Positions 24,640 to 35,252 of a stretch of DNA of 64,000 nt are shown here, piece after piece (within the stretch, counting starts at the first letter, position 1; each line of letters begins with the position of its first letter). The stretch is taken from assembly GCA_030770545.1 (NCBI GenBank), contig CM061109.1, forward strand, positions 19,080,001-19,144,000. The letters run 5' to 3'. This DNA comes from Macropodus opercularis (taxonomy: Eukaryota > Chordata > Actinopteri > Anabantiformes > Osphronemidae). Made by a program: the position numbers and the translations under genes. The notes beneath the pieces are model-generated. The model saw nothing but the letters and a program-made list of their open reading frames with translations. It was not told the DNA's origin and made no database searches.

Positions 24640-25284
24640 GGATTCCCTGAGTTTGGTCGTGTCCTCGGGCTCCCTCAGCTGGAGACGCCCTCGTGTGTCT
24701 GAGGCCACCGTGTTCCAGTACTAATGGAAAAACTGTAAAACCAAAACACCTGGTGCAGAGAAAACGCTTCTGGCTCAGTTTCTCCTCCAACACCTGGACC
24801 TGCTGCTTATCGTGTGGACACATATACTTTAAAACATGACTCAGGATAATTTATTTCAGTTCGTGAAGGTCCACAGTGGAAATAACTTAGTGTTTGATGT
24901 GGATGTTCTCAGAAAGTTCACTGTATGACTCATGAAACAGTGAGAGAGCAGCCTCAGTTCAAAGTGTGGTAGTTTGTTGGTCTAAATCAAATGTGAAAAC
25001 AAGTTTTAAGACAGAAACATGAGTTACAGCATCTAAGATGCTGTTTGTAGACCAGAAGCTGACCTTTAGTTACAGCACGGAGTCTGTGACTTGCTCTGCC
25101 TTTTAGTCCTGTCTGCTGCGTGTCGCCATGAATCGCCCTCATTAAAGCATTCATCTCACACCACTGTGCACTGTCGCGTTCGTCAAAGGCATCGGTCTCT
25201 ACAGAGAGGAGCGGAGCAGCACACGAGGAGGGAGGAGGAGGTCACGGATATATCAGACGACAGACAGGAAGCTTTGCTCTCTCG
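24640..25284. other. R4-R5 spacer
   Basis: Unique sequence beyond the 1774-bp unit. A GATATATC-type box near 25246-25254 in a G-rich context resembles the promoter of the broken R5. No coding or repeat signal otherwise. Confidence 0.4.
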
Positions 25285-25532
25285 GGAGGAAGCTGGGCTC
25301 TGCTTTCCTACGCTCCTCATGTGTCTCTGTCTATCACTGTGTGGCTCTGACAGGTCAGGACAACCTGATGAACGCCTCGTCTGCTACGTCTGTCATCTGT
25401 CTCTACTACTTCAACTCCTGCCTGAACCCTGTGATCTAGGCTTTATTTTACCCCTGGTTCAGAAAGTCAGTCAAACTCATCGTTACGCTGAGGATTCTGT
25501 GGCTGGACTCGTGTCAGCCCAACGTACTTTAG
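25285..25532 (+). pseudogene. R5: TAAR pseudogene with large internal deletion
   Basis: The first bases match the start of exon 1 (EEAGLCFPTLL) and then jump, around 25314-25320, straight to the middle of TM6 (MCLC...); everything from TM1 to early TM6 is gone, including the intron. Both parents carry CTCA at the joint, pointing to a deletion through short homology. The start ATG is lost, two bases are missing just after the joint (CCGTATTAC against CTATCAC), and TM7 has a nonsense codon (TAC to TAG at 25437-25439). The tail still reads FYPWFRKSVKLIVTL in one frame and stops at 25530-25532. It cannot make a receptor. Confidence 0.9.
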
Positions 25533-26216
25533 AGTCTGGACTTGGTGGTTCCAGACAAACATCTGGGCTGATTATTATGTCATTAATGTAGTGGCTTCTC
25601 ATTATTATTTCACTGCAGTCTCCTTGCTGGTCAAGCTTAAAAGGTGAACCTTGCATCGAGTGTTCACTCCTTCCTGCTTTGTTGTGTTTTTATCTTCAGC
25701 GCATACACTGTGTCTCTAGGATCTAGATGTATAATCTGGGAATAACAGCATCTGGGCAAGTTTATGAAAAACCATAACGTTAAACACCTGGTGACCCAAC
25801 ATCTAACAACAACAGATTTCACTTCTGATTCAGACTCCTCTATATTACGCATCACATACTCAATAAATCTAAAACCACGCTGACGGCGCTTTCATTCAGG
25901 ACAGAATCAGGAAGGAACAGAGAAATGATGACGCGTCAGGCCTGTTTGCGTGGGGAGCTGCAGCCGTCTGCAGTCAGGCCGTCTCGCTGTGATCAGATCT
26001 ACAGAACACAATGTGACTCCTGGGTGGCTCCTTCCTCCCAGGACCTGGATCAGCACCATCAGATGTAAACATCTGCTCTATGAGGGAGGGACTCGAAGGG
26101 TGGTCACTTTGACACTGCAGCGCTGCCGTGACGCAACCTTCAGAGGTGAGGAGGGAGGAGGGCAGAGGAAAAGCAGGAAGCTTTGGTCTAAACGCTGCCA
26201 GAGCTCAGCGTCTCTG
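25533..26216. other. R5-R6 spacer
   Basis: An open frame in phase with R6 extends upstream to 25950, but it lacks receptor character before the ATG and is probably chance plus 5' UTR. A G-rich GAGGAGGGAGGAGGG tract at 26148-26162 precedes R6. No clear TATA-like box. Confidence 0.4.
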
Positions 26217-27305
26217 ATGATGGAGACGCTGCAGCAAGCTGGGCTCTGCTTTCCTCAGCTCCTCAACGCCTCCTGCATCAAACCGACGCGTCCTCACTAT
26301 GAAGCTCTGCTGAGTTACGTCCTGGTGGTCTCCATCTCTCTGCTCACAACTATTCTCAACCTGCTGGTCATCATCTCCATCTCGCACTTCAAGTATACAG
26401 ATATTTCTCTGAACCTGGTTGAGCATTTTAGAAACCCTGTGTTTATTATTATAATAACTACGTTGCTGGCCTTCCTCCGCAGGCAGCTCCACACCTCCAC
26501 CAACCTCCTCCTCCTCTCTCTGGCCGTGTCAGATTTCTTCGTCGGCCCTCTCCTGCTCTTTCAGATCATGTTCGTGGACGGCTGCTGGCTCCTCGGTGAC
26601 CTGATGTGCTCCCTGTGTCAGTACATCGCGTACATCCTTTCCTCTGCCTCAGTGGGAACCATGGTTCTCATCTCCATCGACCGCTATGTGGCCGTGTGTC
26701 GTCCTCTGCATTACCCCTCTGAGATCACACAAACACGGATTCAAGCCTGTGTCAGTTTGAGTTGGATCTGCTCTGCTGTCTTTCAAAGTCTGATTTTAAA
26801 AGACAACCTGCAACAACCGGGCAGGTTCAGCTCCTGCGTTGGTGAATGTGTCATCGTCGTTAACCACGTAGCTGGAGTAGCAGACGTCATTTTCTCCTTC
26901 GTGGCTCCCATCACCGTCATCGTCGTTCTGTACGTCAGAGTGTTTGTTGTAGCTGTGACTCAGGCTCGAGCTCTGAGGTCTCACGTCGCAGCCGTTTCCC
27001 TCCGACGTTCAGTGAAGGTCACAGCTGTGAAGTCTGAGCTGAAAGCAGCCCGGACGCTGGGTGTGGTCATCGCTGTGTTTCTCATGTGTCTCTGTCCGTA
27101 TTACTGTGTGGCTCTGACAGGTCAGGACAACCTGATGAACGCCTCGTCTGCTTTATATACTTTTGTAACTAATCTATACTCTTTTCATTCTTGCCTAAAC
27201 CCCATCATATACGCCTTCCTTTACCCCTGGTTCAGAAAATCTATAAACATCATAGTGACGCTGAAGATTCTGCAGCCTGGGTCCGGGGAGGCCAACATGC
27301 TGTAG
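26217..27305 (+). CDS. R6: trace amine-associated receptor, class III, with in-frame open intron
   Basis: Exons 26217-26392 and 26483-27305, 332 residues from the first of two adjacent ATGs. Its 90-bp intron is a multiple of three and has no stop codon, so an unspliced transcript reads through as a 362-residue protein with 30 extra residues, rich in hydrophobic ones, in the TM1-ICL1 turn. Splicing is still the expected form since donor (AA|gtatac) and acceptor (cgcag|G) match the other genes. Position 3.32 is Ala108. ICL2-TM4 equals R2; TM5-TM6 equals R1-R4; the ECL3 start (TGQDNLMNASSA) equals R1; TM7 (YTFVTNLYSFHSCLNPIIYAFLYPWF) is its own, with His for Asn in the NS pair. AATAAA at 27567-27572. 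Confidence 0.92.
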   Translation: MMETLQQAGLCFPQLLNASCIKPTRPHYEALLSYVLVVSISLLTTILNLLVIISISHFKYTDISLNLVEHFRNPVFIIIITTLLAFLRRQLHTSTNLLLLSLAVSDFFVGPLLLFQIMFVDGCWLLGDLMCSLCQYIAYILSSASVGTMVLISIDRYVAVCRPLHYPSEITQTRIQACVSLSWICSAVFQSLILKDNLQQPGRFSSCVGECVIVVNHVAGVADVIFSFVAPITVIVVLYVRVFVVAVTQARALRSHVAAVSLRRSVKVTAVKSELKAARTLGVVIAVFLMCLCPYYCVALTGQDNLMNASSALYTFVTNLYSFHSCLNPIIYAFLYPWFRKSINIIVTLKILQPGSGEANML

Positions 27306-28005
27306 AGCAGGGCCGTTGCACAGATGTCCATAAACGTCCTCATCTTTTCTGTAGCGAGGCAGCAAACAACGAGGGATCTTAAAGCAAACATCTCTTCTCC
27401 TTGAACCTCCATGAAGAGAACTTTCATTCACTGAAATAACAGCTGTCTAAAACAGCCTAACAACTAATTTAATACTGATGTTTGCATATATCCTCATAAA
27501 ATGTTATGGACGCGGGTTTAAAGCGTCTTCTCTATTTTCAGTCTATTTGTTTCCAGTCTGTGATTGAATAAAGACCAGTGTTCACATCAGACTCGTCTTG
27601 TCCTGCTTTCCTCGGTGGGAATGATTCCTGCTTCCAGCTGAATCTGTTCAGATCCTCATCCATCAGTCTTCGACAGTCTGGCTGTGACAGATAAGCCAGG
27701 ACCGTCTGTCGTGCAGGTCATCGACCCACCGTTCAAAGATGAAGCCGCCTACGTGTTGTCCATGTGTTGTGGCCGGACCTTTGGCTTCAGAGGTCAGTTC
27801 TGCTCTGGAGCACTTTGGCAGTCACGGGACTTTGTTTTCTCTTTTCACAAGCACTGAAACGTGGCAGAGCTTTCGATGTGGTTGTCAGCTCACTGGGCTG
27901 TCACTGGGATTCCTCCCTGCTGGGATGAAACCCAAACTGCAGCAGGCGGGAACATTTCTATAAAAAGCAGATAGAAATACATGTGATGCGGCGACGTCTC
28001 CTCTG
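27306..28005. other. R6-R7 spacer
   Basis: Holds the R6 poly(A) signal and a canonical TATA box for R7 (27959-27965). No other feature recognised. Confidence 0.45.
27959..27965 (+). promoter_or_regulatory. TATA box of R7
   Basis: TATAAAA, 47 bp before the R7 ATG at 28006. This is the closest to a canonical TATA box in the array. Confidence 0.5.
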
Positions 28006-29138
28006 ATGATGGAGACGTCAGCGGACACTGGACTCTGCTTTCCTCGGCTGCTCAACGCCTCCTGCGTGAAGCCGCAGCGTCCTCACATCGAGACCACGCT
28101 GACCTACGTCCTGCTGTTCTCTGTGTCTCTGCTCACTGTGATTCTCAACCTGCTCGTCATCGTCTCCATCTCACACTTCAAGTACTTTTTATACAATTTT
28201 TAAAAATATATTTGATGAATTCATAAAAATGTTGTTGATTGACAGTGTAACAATGAAAAAATGTTCATGTATTTAGGTCTTTGTTTCGTCTGCTTGTATA
28301 AATGTTGCTGCTCATTCTTTTCCTCTGCAGGCAGCTCCACACCTCAACCAACCTCCTCCTTCTCTCTCTGGCCGTCTCTGACTTCTTCGTCGGCCTCCTC
28401 TTGTTCTTTCAGGTGGTGCTGATAGACGGATGCTGGTTCCTGGGTGACGTCATGTGTTCTCTGTATCAGTATCTAGACTATGTTATTTCGTCCGTCTCGG
28501 TTGGAACCATGGTTCTCATCTCCATCGACCGCTACGTGGCCGTGTGTCATCCTCTGCATTACTCCATGACAGTCACACAGACCAGAGTGAAGGTGTGTGT
28601 CTGTCTGTGTTGGATCTGCTCTGTGATCTTCCAGAGTCTGGTTCTGATGGATGTTCTGAAACAACCAGGCAGGTTCAGCTCCTGCGTCGGCGAGTGTGTG
28701 TTTGTCGTTAACCACGTAGCTGGAGTAGCAGACGTCATTTTCTCCTTCGTGGCTCCCATCACCGTCATCGTCGTTCTGTACGTCAGAGTGTTTGTTGTAG
28801 CTGTGACTCAGGCTCGAGCTCTGAGGTCTCACGTCGCTGCCGTTTCACAGCGATCCGTGAAAGTCACAGCTGTGAAGTCTGAGCTGAAAGCAGCCCGGAC
28901 GCTGGGTGTGGTCATCGCTATGTTTCTCATGTGTCTCTGTCCGTATTACTGTGTGGCTCTGACAGGTCAGGACAACCTGATGAACGCCTCGTCTGCTGCT
29001 TTATGCCTCTACTCCTTTAACTCCTGTCTGAACCCTGTGATCTACGCTTTATTTTACCCCTGGTTCAGGAAATCACTCAGAGACATTCCCTCTCTGATGA
29101 TTCTGCGGCCGGACTCCTGTGAGACCAACATGTTTTAG
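28006..29138 (+). CDS. R7: trace amine-associated receptor, class III, with Asp3.32 (two exons)
   Basis: Exons 28006-28181 and 28331-29138, 327 residues. Both acidic pocket residues are present: Asp108 (3.32) and Asp5.42. TM2-TM4 is close to R1 and R8 (VVLIDGCWFLGDVMCSLYQYLDYV), making these three a subgroup. ICL3 is one residue shorter than in R1 (AAVSQRSV). ECL3-TM7 is short (NASSAALCLYSFNSCLNP) and the C-tail is distinct (LRDIPSLMILRPDSCETNMF). TM6 begins IAMFLMCLC. The fingerprint NSCLNPVIYALFYPWF is intact. Confidence 0.93.
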
Positions 29139-29937
29139 AGAAACACTGAAAATGCTCAAGGTGATGAGAAACCCAAAACTAAACATGTAAATGCAAACAG
29201 TCTGGGAGACACTGGGGCTGGATCTCACTGTCAGTATGAAGCTCGATGCTCAACGACTGAGCGTCTCCAACAAACCTAGATTAGTGAAGTGAGCACGAGG
29301 CGACGTCAGCTGATCAGGACTGTAACGGTGACATCAGAGCATCTAGCGTCAGTGCGTCAGTGCCAAGTGATCATGATGTGACACTGTGGGCTAGTTACCG
29401 AAAACATAAAGATGAACTTTCAGCGCAGTAATGAAGGCATTAGCTCATTATTTTTACATAACAAACTCAAAGGAAACCTTCAAATGATATGATAAGAATA
29501 ATAAAAAGATTTGTGTGACTTCATGTGATTCTCTGGAGCTTTAAACCTCTACTTAATTCTTTAAAACTTTACTAAGATAAAAATTTGACGTGATGAACAT
29601 ATGTTAAGTCCAACACGTCACATTACGAGCACCGTGACCTTTTACAGCGGCTGCACGGACCCGTGGACACTCGTACTGTCAGCCAACCACCACTTTCCAA
29701 AACAGTTACAGCATCAGATGAAAATGAAGTGAACTTAGTGTAAAGCTTTTTAAAAATACTGAAACCACAACACACTAAAAAGACGACAGTCCCGTCTCTG
29801 GCCCTGAGGAAGGACGATGCCTTAGTCTCTAGTGTCTACGGAGAGAAAAAGCAGCAGGGGGAGGGATCTGTAGACGCTGGAGATAAAGCAGAAATCTTTG
29901 GTCAACACATTGCCAGAGCTCAGCAGCGTCTCCTCTG
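29139..29937. other. R7-R8 spacer
   Basis: A+T-rich with no recognisable gene; a GATAAAGCAG box at 29882-29891 is the probable R8 promoter element. Confidence 0.45.
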
Positions 29938-31044
29938 ATGATGGAGACGTCAGCGGACACTGGACTCTGCTTTCCTCGGCTCCTCAACGCCTCCTGCGTG
30001 AAGCCGCAGCGTCCCCACATTGAGACCACGCTGACCTACGTCCTGCTGTTCTCTGTGTCTCTGCTCACTGCAGGTCTCAACCTGCTGGTCGTCGTCTCCA
30101 TCTCATACTTCAAGTACCATGTTTTGCTTTGAATTATTATTAAAATGTTAGCTGGTAAAAACAGTAATAAACAGATAATTATTCTGTTTTCACACTTTTA
30201 GCTTAAATGATATTTAAAATTACAAATGGTGATAAAGGCTCTGTTCTTCCTCTGCAGGCAGCTCCACACCTCCACCAACCTCCTCCTTCTCTCTCTGGCC
30301 GTCTCTGACTTCTTCGTCGGCCTCCTCTTGTTCTTTCAGGTGGTGCTGATAGACGGATGCTGGTTCCTGGGTGACGTCATGTGTTCTCTGTATCAGTATC
30401 TAGACTATGTTATTTCGTCCGTCTCGGTTGGAACCATGGTTCTCATCTCCATCGACCGCTACGTGGCCGTGTGTCATCCTCTGCATTACTCCATGACAGT
30501 CACACAGACCAGAGTGAAGGTGTGTGTCTGTCTGTGTTGGATCTGCTCTGTGATCTTCCAGAGTCTGGTTCTAGTGGATGTTCTGAAACAACCAGGCAGG
30601 TTCAGCTCCTGCGTCGGCGAGTGTGTGTTTGTCGTTAACCACGTAGCTGGAGTAGCAGACGTCATTTTCTCCTTCGTGGCTCCCATCACCGTCATCGTCG
30701 TTCTGTACGTCAGAGTGTTTGTTGTTGCTGTGACTCAGGCTCGAGCTCTGAGGTCTCACGTGAAAGTCACAGCTGTGAAGTCTGAGCTGAAAGCAGCCCG
30801 GACGCTGGGTGTGGTCATCGCTGTGTTTCTCATGTGTCTCTGTCCGTATTACTGTGTGGCTCTGTCCAGCCAGAATAACTCAATGAACGCCTCGTCTGCA
30901 GCGTCTGTCATCTGTCTGTACTACATCAACTCCTGTCTGAACCCTGTGATCTACGCGTTGTTTTACCCCTGGTTCAGGAAGTCACTCAAACAGATGTTCA
31001 GCCTGAAGATGCTGCGCCTGGACTCTGAGGCCAACCTGATGTAG
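29938..31044 (+). CDS. R8: trace amine-associated receptor, class III, with shortened ICL3
   Basis: Exons 29938-30113 and 30258-31044, 320 residues. Asp108 (3.32) and Asp5.42 are present. The N-terminus and TM2-ECL2 are nearly those of R7. ICL3 has lost eight or nine residues in frame: RALRSHV is followed at once by KVTAVKSELK, so the AAVSxRSV stretch is gone. ICL3 touches the G protein, so coupling could differ; the intact TM regions argue for function. ECL3 is the SSQNNSMNASSA type of R2-R4, another mosaic sign. The C-tail is short (KMLRLDSEANLM). Fingerprint NSCLNPVIYALFYPWF intact. Confidence 0.92.
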
Positions 31045-31458
31045 GGAGAAGGTCATCCGTCGTGGCTGATGTCAGGTGGTTCGCCATCGCTGTGATTCTC
31101 CTGACTGTAAAACGTGACAATAGCTTCAGTGAGTAAACAATGTGTCAGTTGCAACGTTTGTATTATCCTGCTGATGAAAGTTGCTTTTCAGATTTGCAGA
31201 AGCTCTGATGTCAGATGTTTTGTGATCTATCGGTATCTGGGAGGATCATGAGATCATGGGTCCAGATTCTGAACTCTCGCACGTCACCAGCGACTTTCTG
31301 ACCTGGACGTAGCGTTTTTAGGCTTTTTCCTTTGCGCATCACCTCAAAAAATGTGATTTCAGCTTCAAACCAAAGCCACTGAAAAAAACCTGAACCTGAA
31401 TTGCATGTATAAAGTGTTGCATTCAGAACAGAGACGGTCTAGTGTGTGGGCTGCACAG

Positions 31459-31497
31459 GGGAGGAGGATGGAGGAGGATGGAGGAGGATGGAGGAGG
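31459..31497 (+). repeat. Short tandem repeat, (GGAGGATGGA)-type
   Basis: Three to four units of about 10 bp (GAGGAGGATG) in direct order, in the G-rich tract that lies upstream of most receptor promoters. Confidence 0.7.
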
Positions 31498-31515
31498 GCT
31501 GAGCAGGGAGGACAG

Positions 31516-31528
31516 GAATAAATCAGCT
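31516..31528 (+). promoter_or_regulatory. TATA-like core promoter box of R9
   Basis: GAATAAATCAGCT, 65 bp before the R9 ATG; one base off the R2/R10/R11 word. Confidence 0.45.
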
Positions 31529-31580
31529 GTGTGGCAGAAGCTGCTTAAGCTGCCAGAGCTCGGCAGCGTCTCCTCTGACG

Positions 31581-32747
31581 ATGGAGACGTCAGCGGACTC
31601 TGGACTCTGCTTTCCTCTGCTCCTCAACGCCTCCTGCGTGAAGCCGCCGCGTCCTCACATTGAGTCCACGCTGACTAACATGGTGGTGGCCTCTGTGTCT
31701 CTACTCACCGTGTTTCTCAACCTGCTCGTCATCGTCTCCATCTCACACTTCAAGTATTCGTCAACACCGTATTTAACTTAGCAGACAGTTAGATGATAAC
31801 ATGTTAGCAGTGTTCTGTGAAGGTAACGTTAAGCTTCTGTTCTTCAACTGAGAGGATCTGTTTTGTATTTCACTGCTTGCTTTTTTGTTTCACCTGACTG
31901 ACAGCTGACATTGTAAACAAATGCTTCTTCCTCCAGGCAGCTCCACACTCCCACCAACCTCCTCCTTCTCTCTCTGGCCGTCTCCGACTTCTTCGTCGGC
32001 CTCCTCTTCTTCTTTCAAATGATGTTCATCGACGGTTGCTGGTTCCTGGGCGACCTCATGTGTACGGTTTATCAGTATCTAGCATACGTTATAGCCTCCA
32101 CCTCTGCTGGAGCCATGGTTCTCATTTCTATTGACCGGTACCTGGCTGTGTGTCATCCTCTGCTTTACTCCAGCGAAGTCACACAAACAAGAGCTCAGAC
32201 CTGTGTCTGTCTGTGTTGGATCTGCTCTGTGGTCTTTCAGAGTCTGGTTCTGATGGATGTGCTGCATCAACCGGGCAGGTTCAACTCCTGCGTTGGTGAA
32301 TGTGCCTTCGTCATTAACTACGTGGCTGGACTTGCTGATCTGCTCTTCACCTTCATTCTCCCCATCACCGTCATCATCGTTCTGTACATGAGAGTGTTCG
32401 TTGTAGCTGTGAGTCAGGCTCGAGCCATTAGGTGTCACATCGCTGTCTCACTCCAGGCTTCAGGGAAAGCAAGTAAGAAGTCTGAACTGAAGGCAACCAG
32501 GACTCTGGGTGTTGTTATAGTCGTGTTTTTATTGTGCCTCTCTCCGTATTACTGTGTGGCTCTGACGGGTGGAGATAGCTTATTGAACGGCTCAGCTGCT
32601 GCTGTTGTGTTGTGTCTCTACTATTTGAACTCCTGTCTAAACCCTTTGATTTATGCCTTTTTGTACCCGTGGTTCAGGAAATCAGTTCAGCTCATTGTGA
32701 CGCTCAGGATCCTGAAGCCTGACTCCTCTGCAGCCATCGTCCTGTAG
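31581..32747 (+). CDS. R9: trace amine-associated receptor, class III (two exons)
   Basis: Exons 31581-31753 and 31937-32747, 327 residues; intron 183 bp. Position 3.32 is Ala107, Asp5.42 is kept (GLADLLFTFILP). From 32095 to just past the stop it has no difference that I could find from R10, but TM2 to early TM3 differs (FFVGLLFFFQMM against FFMGFLMFFQIM). Landmarks: STSAGAMVLISIDRYLAVCHPLLY, ICL3 SLQASGKASKKSELK, TM6 VVFLLCLSPYYC, TM7 NSCLNPLIYAFLYPWF. AATAAA at 32874-32879. Confidence 0.93.
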
Positions 32748-33323
32748 GGGCTGAGTTTCAACCTGCTGAAGTCTAACTTTCCCTGTTATTGTTAAATCAA
32801 TTCTGCCTTCATAGAAAAAAACTGTTTATTTAACATAAACATATAGTCACTCTTCATTTTATGTGACAAGATCAATAAATTCACACAAGCAATGTCCCTT
32901 GTTTTTCTGTCCCGAGGCTTTGCATGTCGTCAGTCCTCCACGTTGTACATCTATCGCACAGAACAACATCCGCCTTCTCCCTAAAAAATGTGGCAGCTGC
33001 TCCTGCGGTTTAGCAGCATAAACATTTAACTGTTGCTTTTCTAAATCCTAAAATTATGAGTGAACTCACAAAAACATGAGCTCCAGCCACTGCCGTCACG
33101 CTTTAGACCTGCTCATAGAATAACAGTAACTACTGTGGACGACATTGTTTCCCACATCAAACAGCTAAATGCACTCACAGCTGACGCATTCTGTCATAGT
33201 TTGAACTCTACAGAGGCTGAAACACGGCAGGGTGGAGGAGGAAGGAGGGCTGCGTCAGGAGGATGGAGATAAATCAGCTGCATCACAGGAAGCTGCCAGA
33301 GCTCGGCAGCGTCTCCTCTGACG
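32748..33323. other. R9-R10 spacer
   Basis: Unlike the R3/R4 spacer it is not a copy of the next one. It includes the R9 AATAAA and the R10 box GATAAATCAGCTG at 33268-33280. A short frame at 33060-33240 has no identified homolog. Confidence 0.45.
33268..33280 (+). promoter_or_regulatory. TATA-like core promoter box of R10
   Basis: GATAAATCAGCTG, 56 bp before the R10 ATG. Confidence 0.5.
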
Positions 33324-34531
33324 ATGGAGACGTCAGCGGACTCTGAACTCTGCTTTCCTCTGCTCCTCAACGCCTCCTGCGTGAAGCCGCAGCGTCCTCA
33401 CATTGAGTCCACGCTGACTAACATGGTGGTGGCCTCTGTGTCTCTGCTCACCGTGTTTCTCAACCTGCTCGTCATCGTCTCCATCTCACACTTCAAGTAT
33501 TCGTTCACCAGCTGTTCCCATGTTTCATAATTCAGCACACTGGTAGTTAAATGTTAGCAGTTGGTAATAATACCAATAATCTGCTGATGTTAACATTAGG
33601 AGCATATGGTGATAATTTCACACAATGATTCTGTGTTTAACCTTTTGCTTTGTCTGCTTTTATCTGCATGATATTAATATTACAGCGGAGACTGAATATA
33701 TTTCTGCACTTCGTCTGCAGGCAGCTCCACACTCCCACCAACTTCATCCTCCTCTCTCTGGCTGTCTCTGACTTCTTCATGGGTTTCCTCATGTTCTTTC
33801 AAATCATGTTCATCGACGGTTGCTGGTTCCTGGGCGACCTCATCTGCTCCATGTATCAGTATCTAGCATACATTAATTCCTCCACCTCTGCTGGAGCCAT
33901 GGTTCTCATTTCTATTGACCGGTACCTGGCTGTGTGTCATCCTCTGCTTTACTCCAGCGAAGTCACACAAACAAGAGCTCAGACCTGTGTCTGTCTGTGT
34001 TGGATCTGCTCTGTGGTCTTTCAGAGTCTGGTTCTGATGGATGTGCTGCATCAACCGGGCAGGTTCAACTCCTGCGTTGGTGAATGTGCCTTCGTCATTA
34101 ACTACGTGGCTGGACTTGCTGATCTGCTCTTCACCTTCATTCTCCCCATCACCGTCATCATCGTTCTGTACATGAGAGTGTTCGTTGTAGCTGTGAGTCA
34201 GGCTCGAGCCATTAGGTGTCACATCGCTGTCTCACTCCAGGCTTCAGGGAAAGCAAGTAAGAAGTCTGAACTGAAGGCAACCAGGACTCTGGGTGTTGTT
34301 ATAGTCGTGTTTTTATTGTGCCTCTCTCCGTATTACTGTGTGGCTCTGACGGGTGGAGATAGCTTATTGAACGGCTCAGCTGCTGCTGTTGTGTTGTGTC
34401 TCTACTATTTGAACTCCTGTCTAAACCCTTTGATTTATGCCTTTTTGTACCCGTGGTTCAGGAAATCAGTTCAGCTCATTGTGACGCTCAGGATCCTGAA
34501 GCCTGACTCCTCTGCAGCCATCGTCCTGTAG
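33324..34531 (+). CDS. R10: trace amine-associated receptor, class III, 3' two-thirds identical to R9
   Basis: Exons 33324-33496 and 33721-34531, 327 residues; at 224 bp its intron is the longest of the array. Exon 1 is nearly that of R9 (METSADSELCFPLLLNASC). Exon 2 differs from R9 up to the outer half of TM3 (LICSMYQYLAYINSS) and is then the same through to about six bases beyond the stop. Ala107 at 3.32, Asp at 5.42. AATAAA at 34963-34968. The introns and 3' flanks of the two genes are unrelated, so the identity is confined to exon 2. Confidence 0.93.
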
Positions 34532-35252
34532 GGGCTTCACATGAGAAACACTGCGGCAACGTAAAGATGCCTTTGTTATCAGTAGCATATTGTAAGTGTA
34601 GAAGTATGTTGGATGTGGGAGAAGTGAACAGACTGCGAGGTGTGAGTGACTTTGACACATCGTGTTGCATCACAGATCACTACATGCTGGACTGCTTCTG
34701 TCTACATGTGATTATTGGTCGTGTCCTACTTTTCAAAGGTCAGGAGCTCACAGGAGACAGTGATCGCAGCAGAAAGGCACTGAACCTGCTTTTAGCTGCA
34801 GACCAGTCCAGCTCATCAGCGTTCACGACTTTTCCCCTTTGTATGTCACAGTATATTATCCTGCAATAAGAACTGATTGACCCTCAGCGATGACGTCTGG
34901 CCGTCATCAGTCACTGGCTGTGGGAACCTCTGTTGCCAAAATGTGAGCATGCATTTATAGACAATAAAGTGAACAAACCTATGCGAAACGAAGACAAAAG
35001 AGAAACAGTTGCTGGTGAACTCAGTGGTCTCATTTAAACTGAGAAGGTATCAAATCAACCCAAATGTGAACACTCAGACACACATACCTGACTCAGGCCT
35101 CTGAGGAAGATGACTCACAGAGCGCAGGCCTAGAATCTCCATGGACAGCAAAGCAGCAGCGGAGGGGAGGTGGAGGGAGGGGTTGGTGGGACGGACTGAG
35201 ATAAATCAGCTGCATGACAGAGACCAGCCAGAGCAGCACCTGCTCTGTGGTG
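34532..35252. other. R10-R11 spacer
   Basis: R10 3' end with AATAAA (34963-34968), then unremarkable sequence, a G-rich tract (35160-35190) and the R11 box GATAAATCAGCTG at 35200-35212. Confidence 0.45.
35200..35212 (+). promoter_or_regulatory. TATA-like core promoter box of R11
   Basis: GATAAATCAGCTG, identical to the R10 box, 53 bp before the chosen R11 ATG. Confidence 0.5.

Larger units (their letters stand above)
31045..31580. other. R8-R9 spacer
   Basis: Contains the GGAGGAT minisatellite at 31459-31497 and the R9 promoter box (31516-31528). Nothing else is seen. Confidence 0.45.

Noticed and set aside
25950..26216. Upstream in-frame extension of R6 by about 89 codons
   Set aside because: No signal peptide or homology; all homologs start at the ATG next to the leader word.
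33060..33272. Open frame with ITVTTVDDIVSHIKQLNALTADAF, which recalls reverse-transcriptase ORFs
   Set aside because: Too short, and without a catalytic motif; cannot be told from chance.
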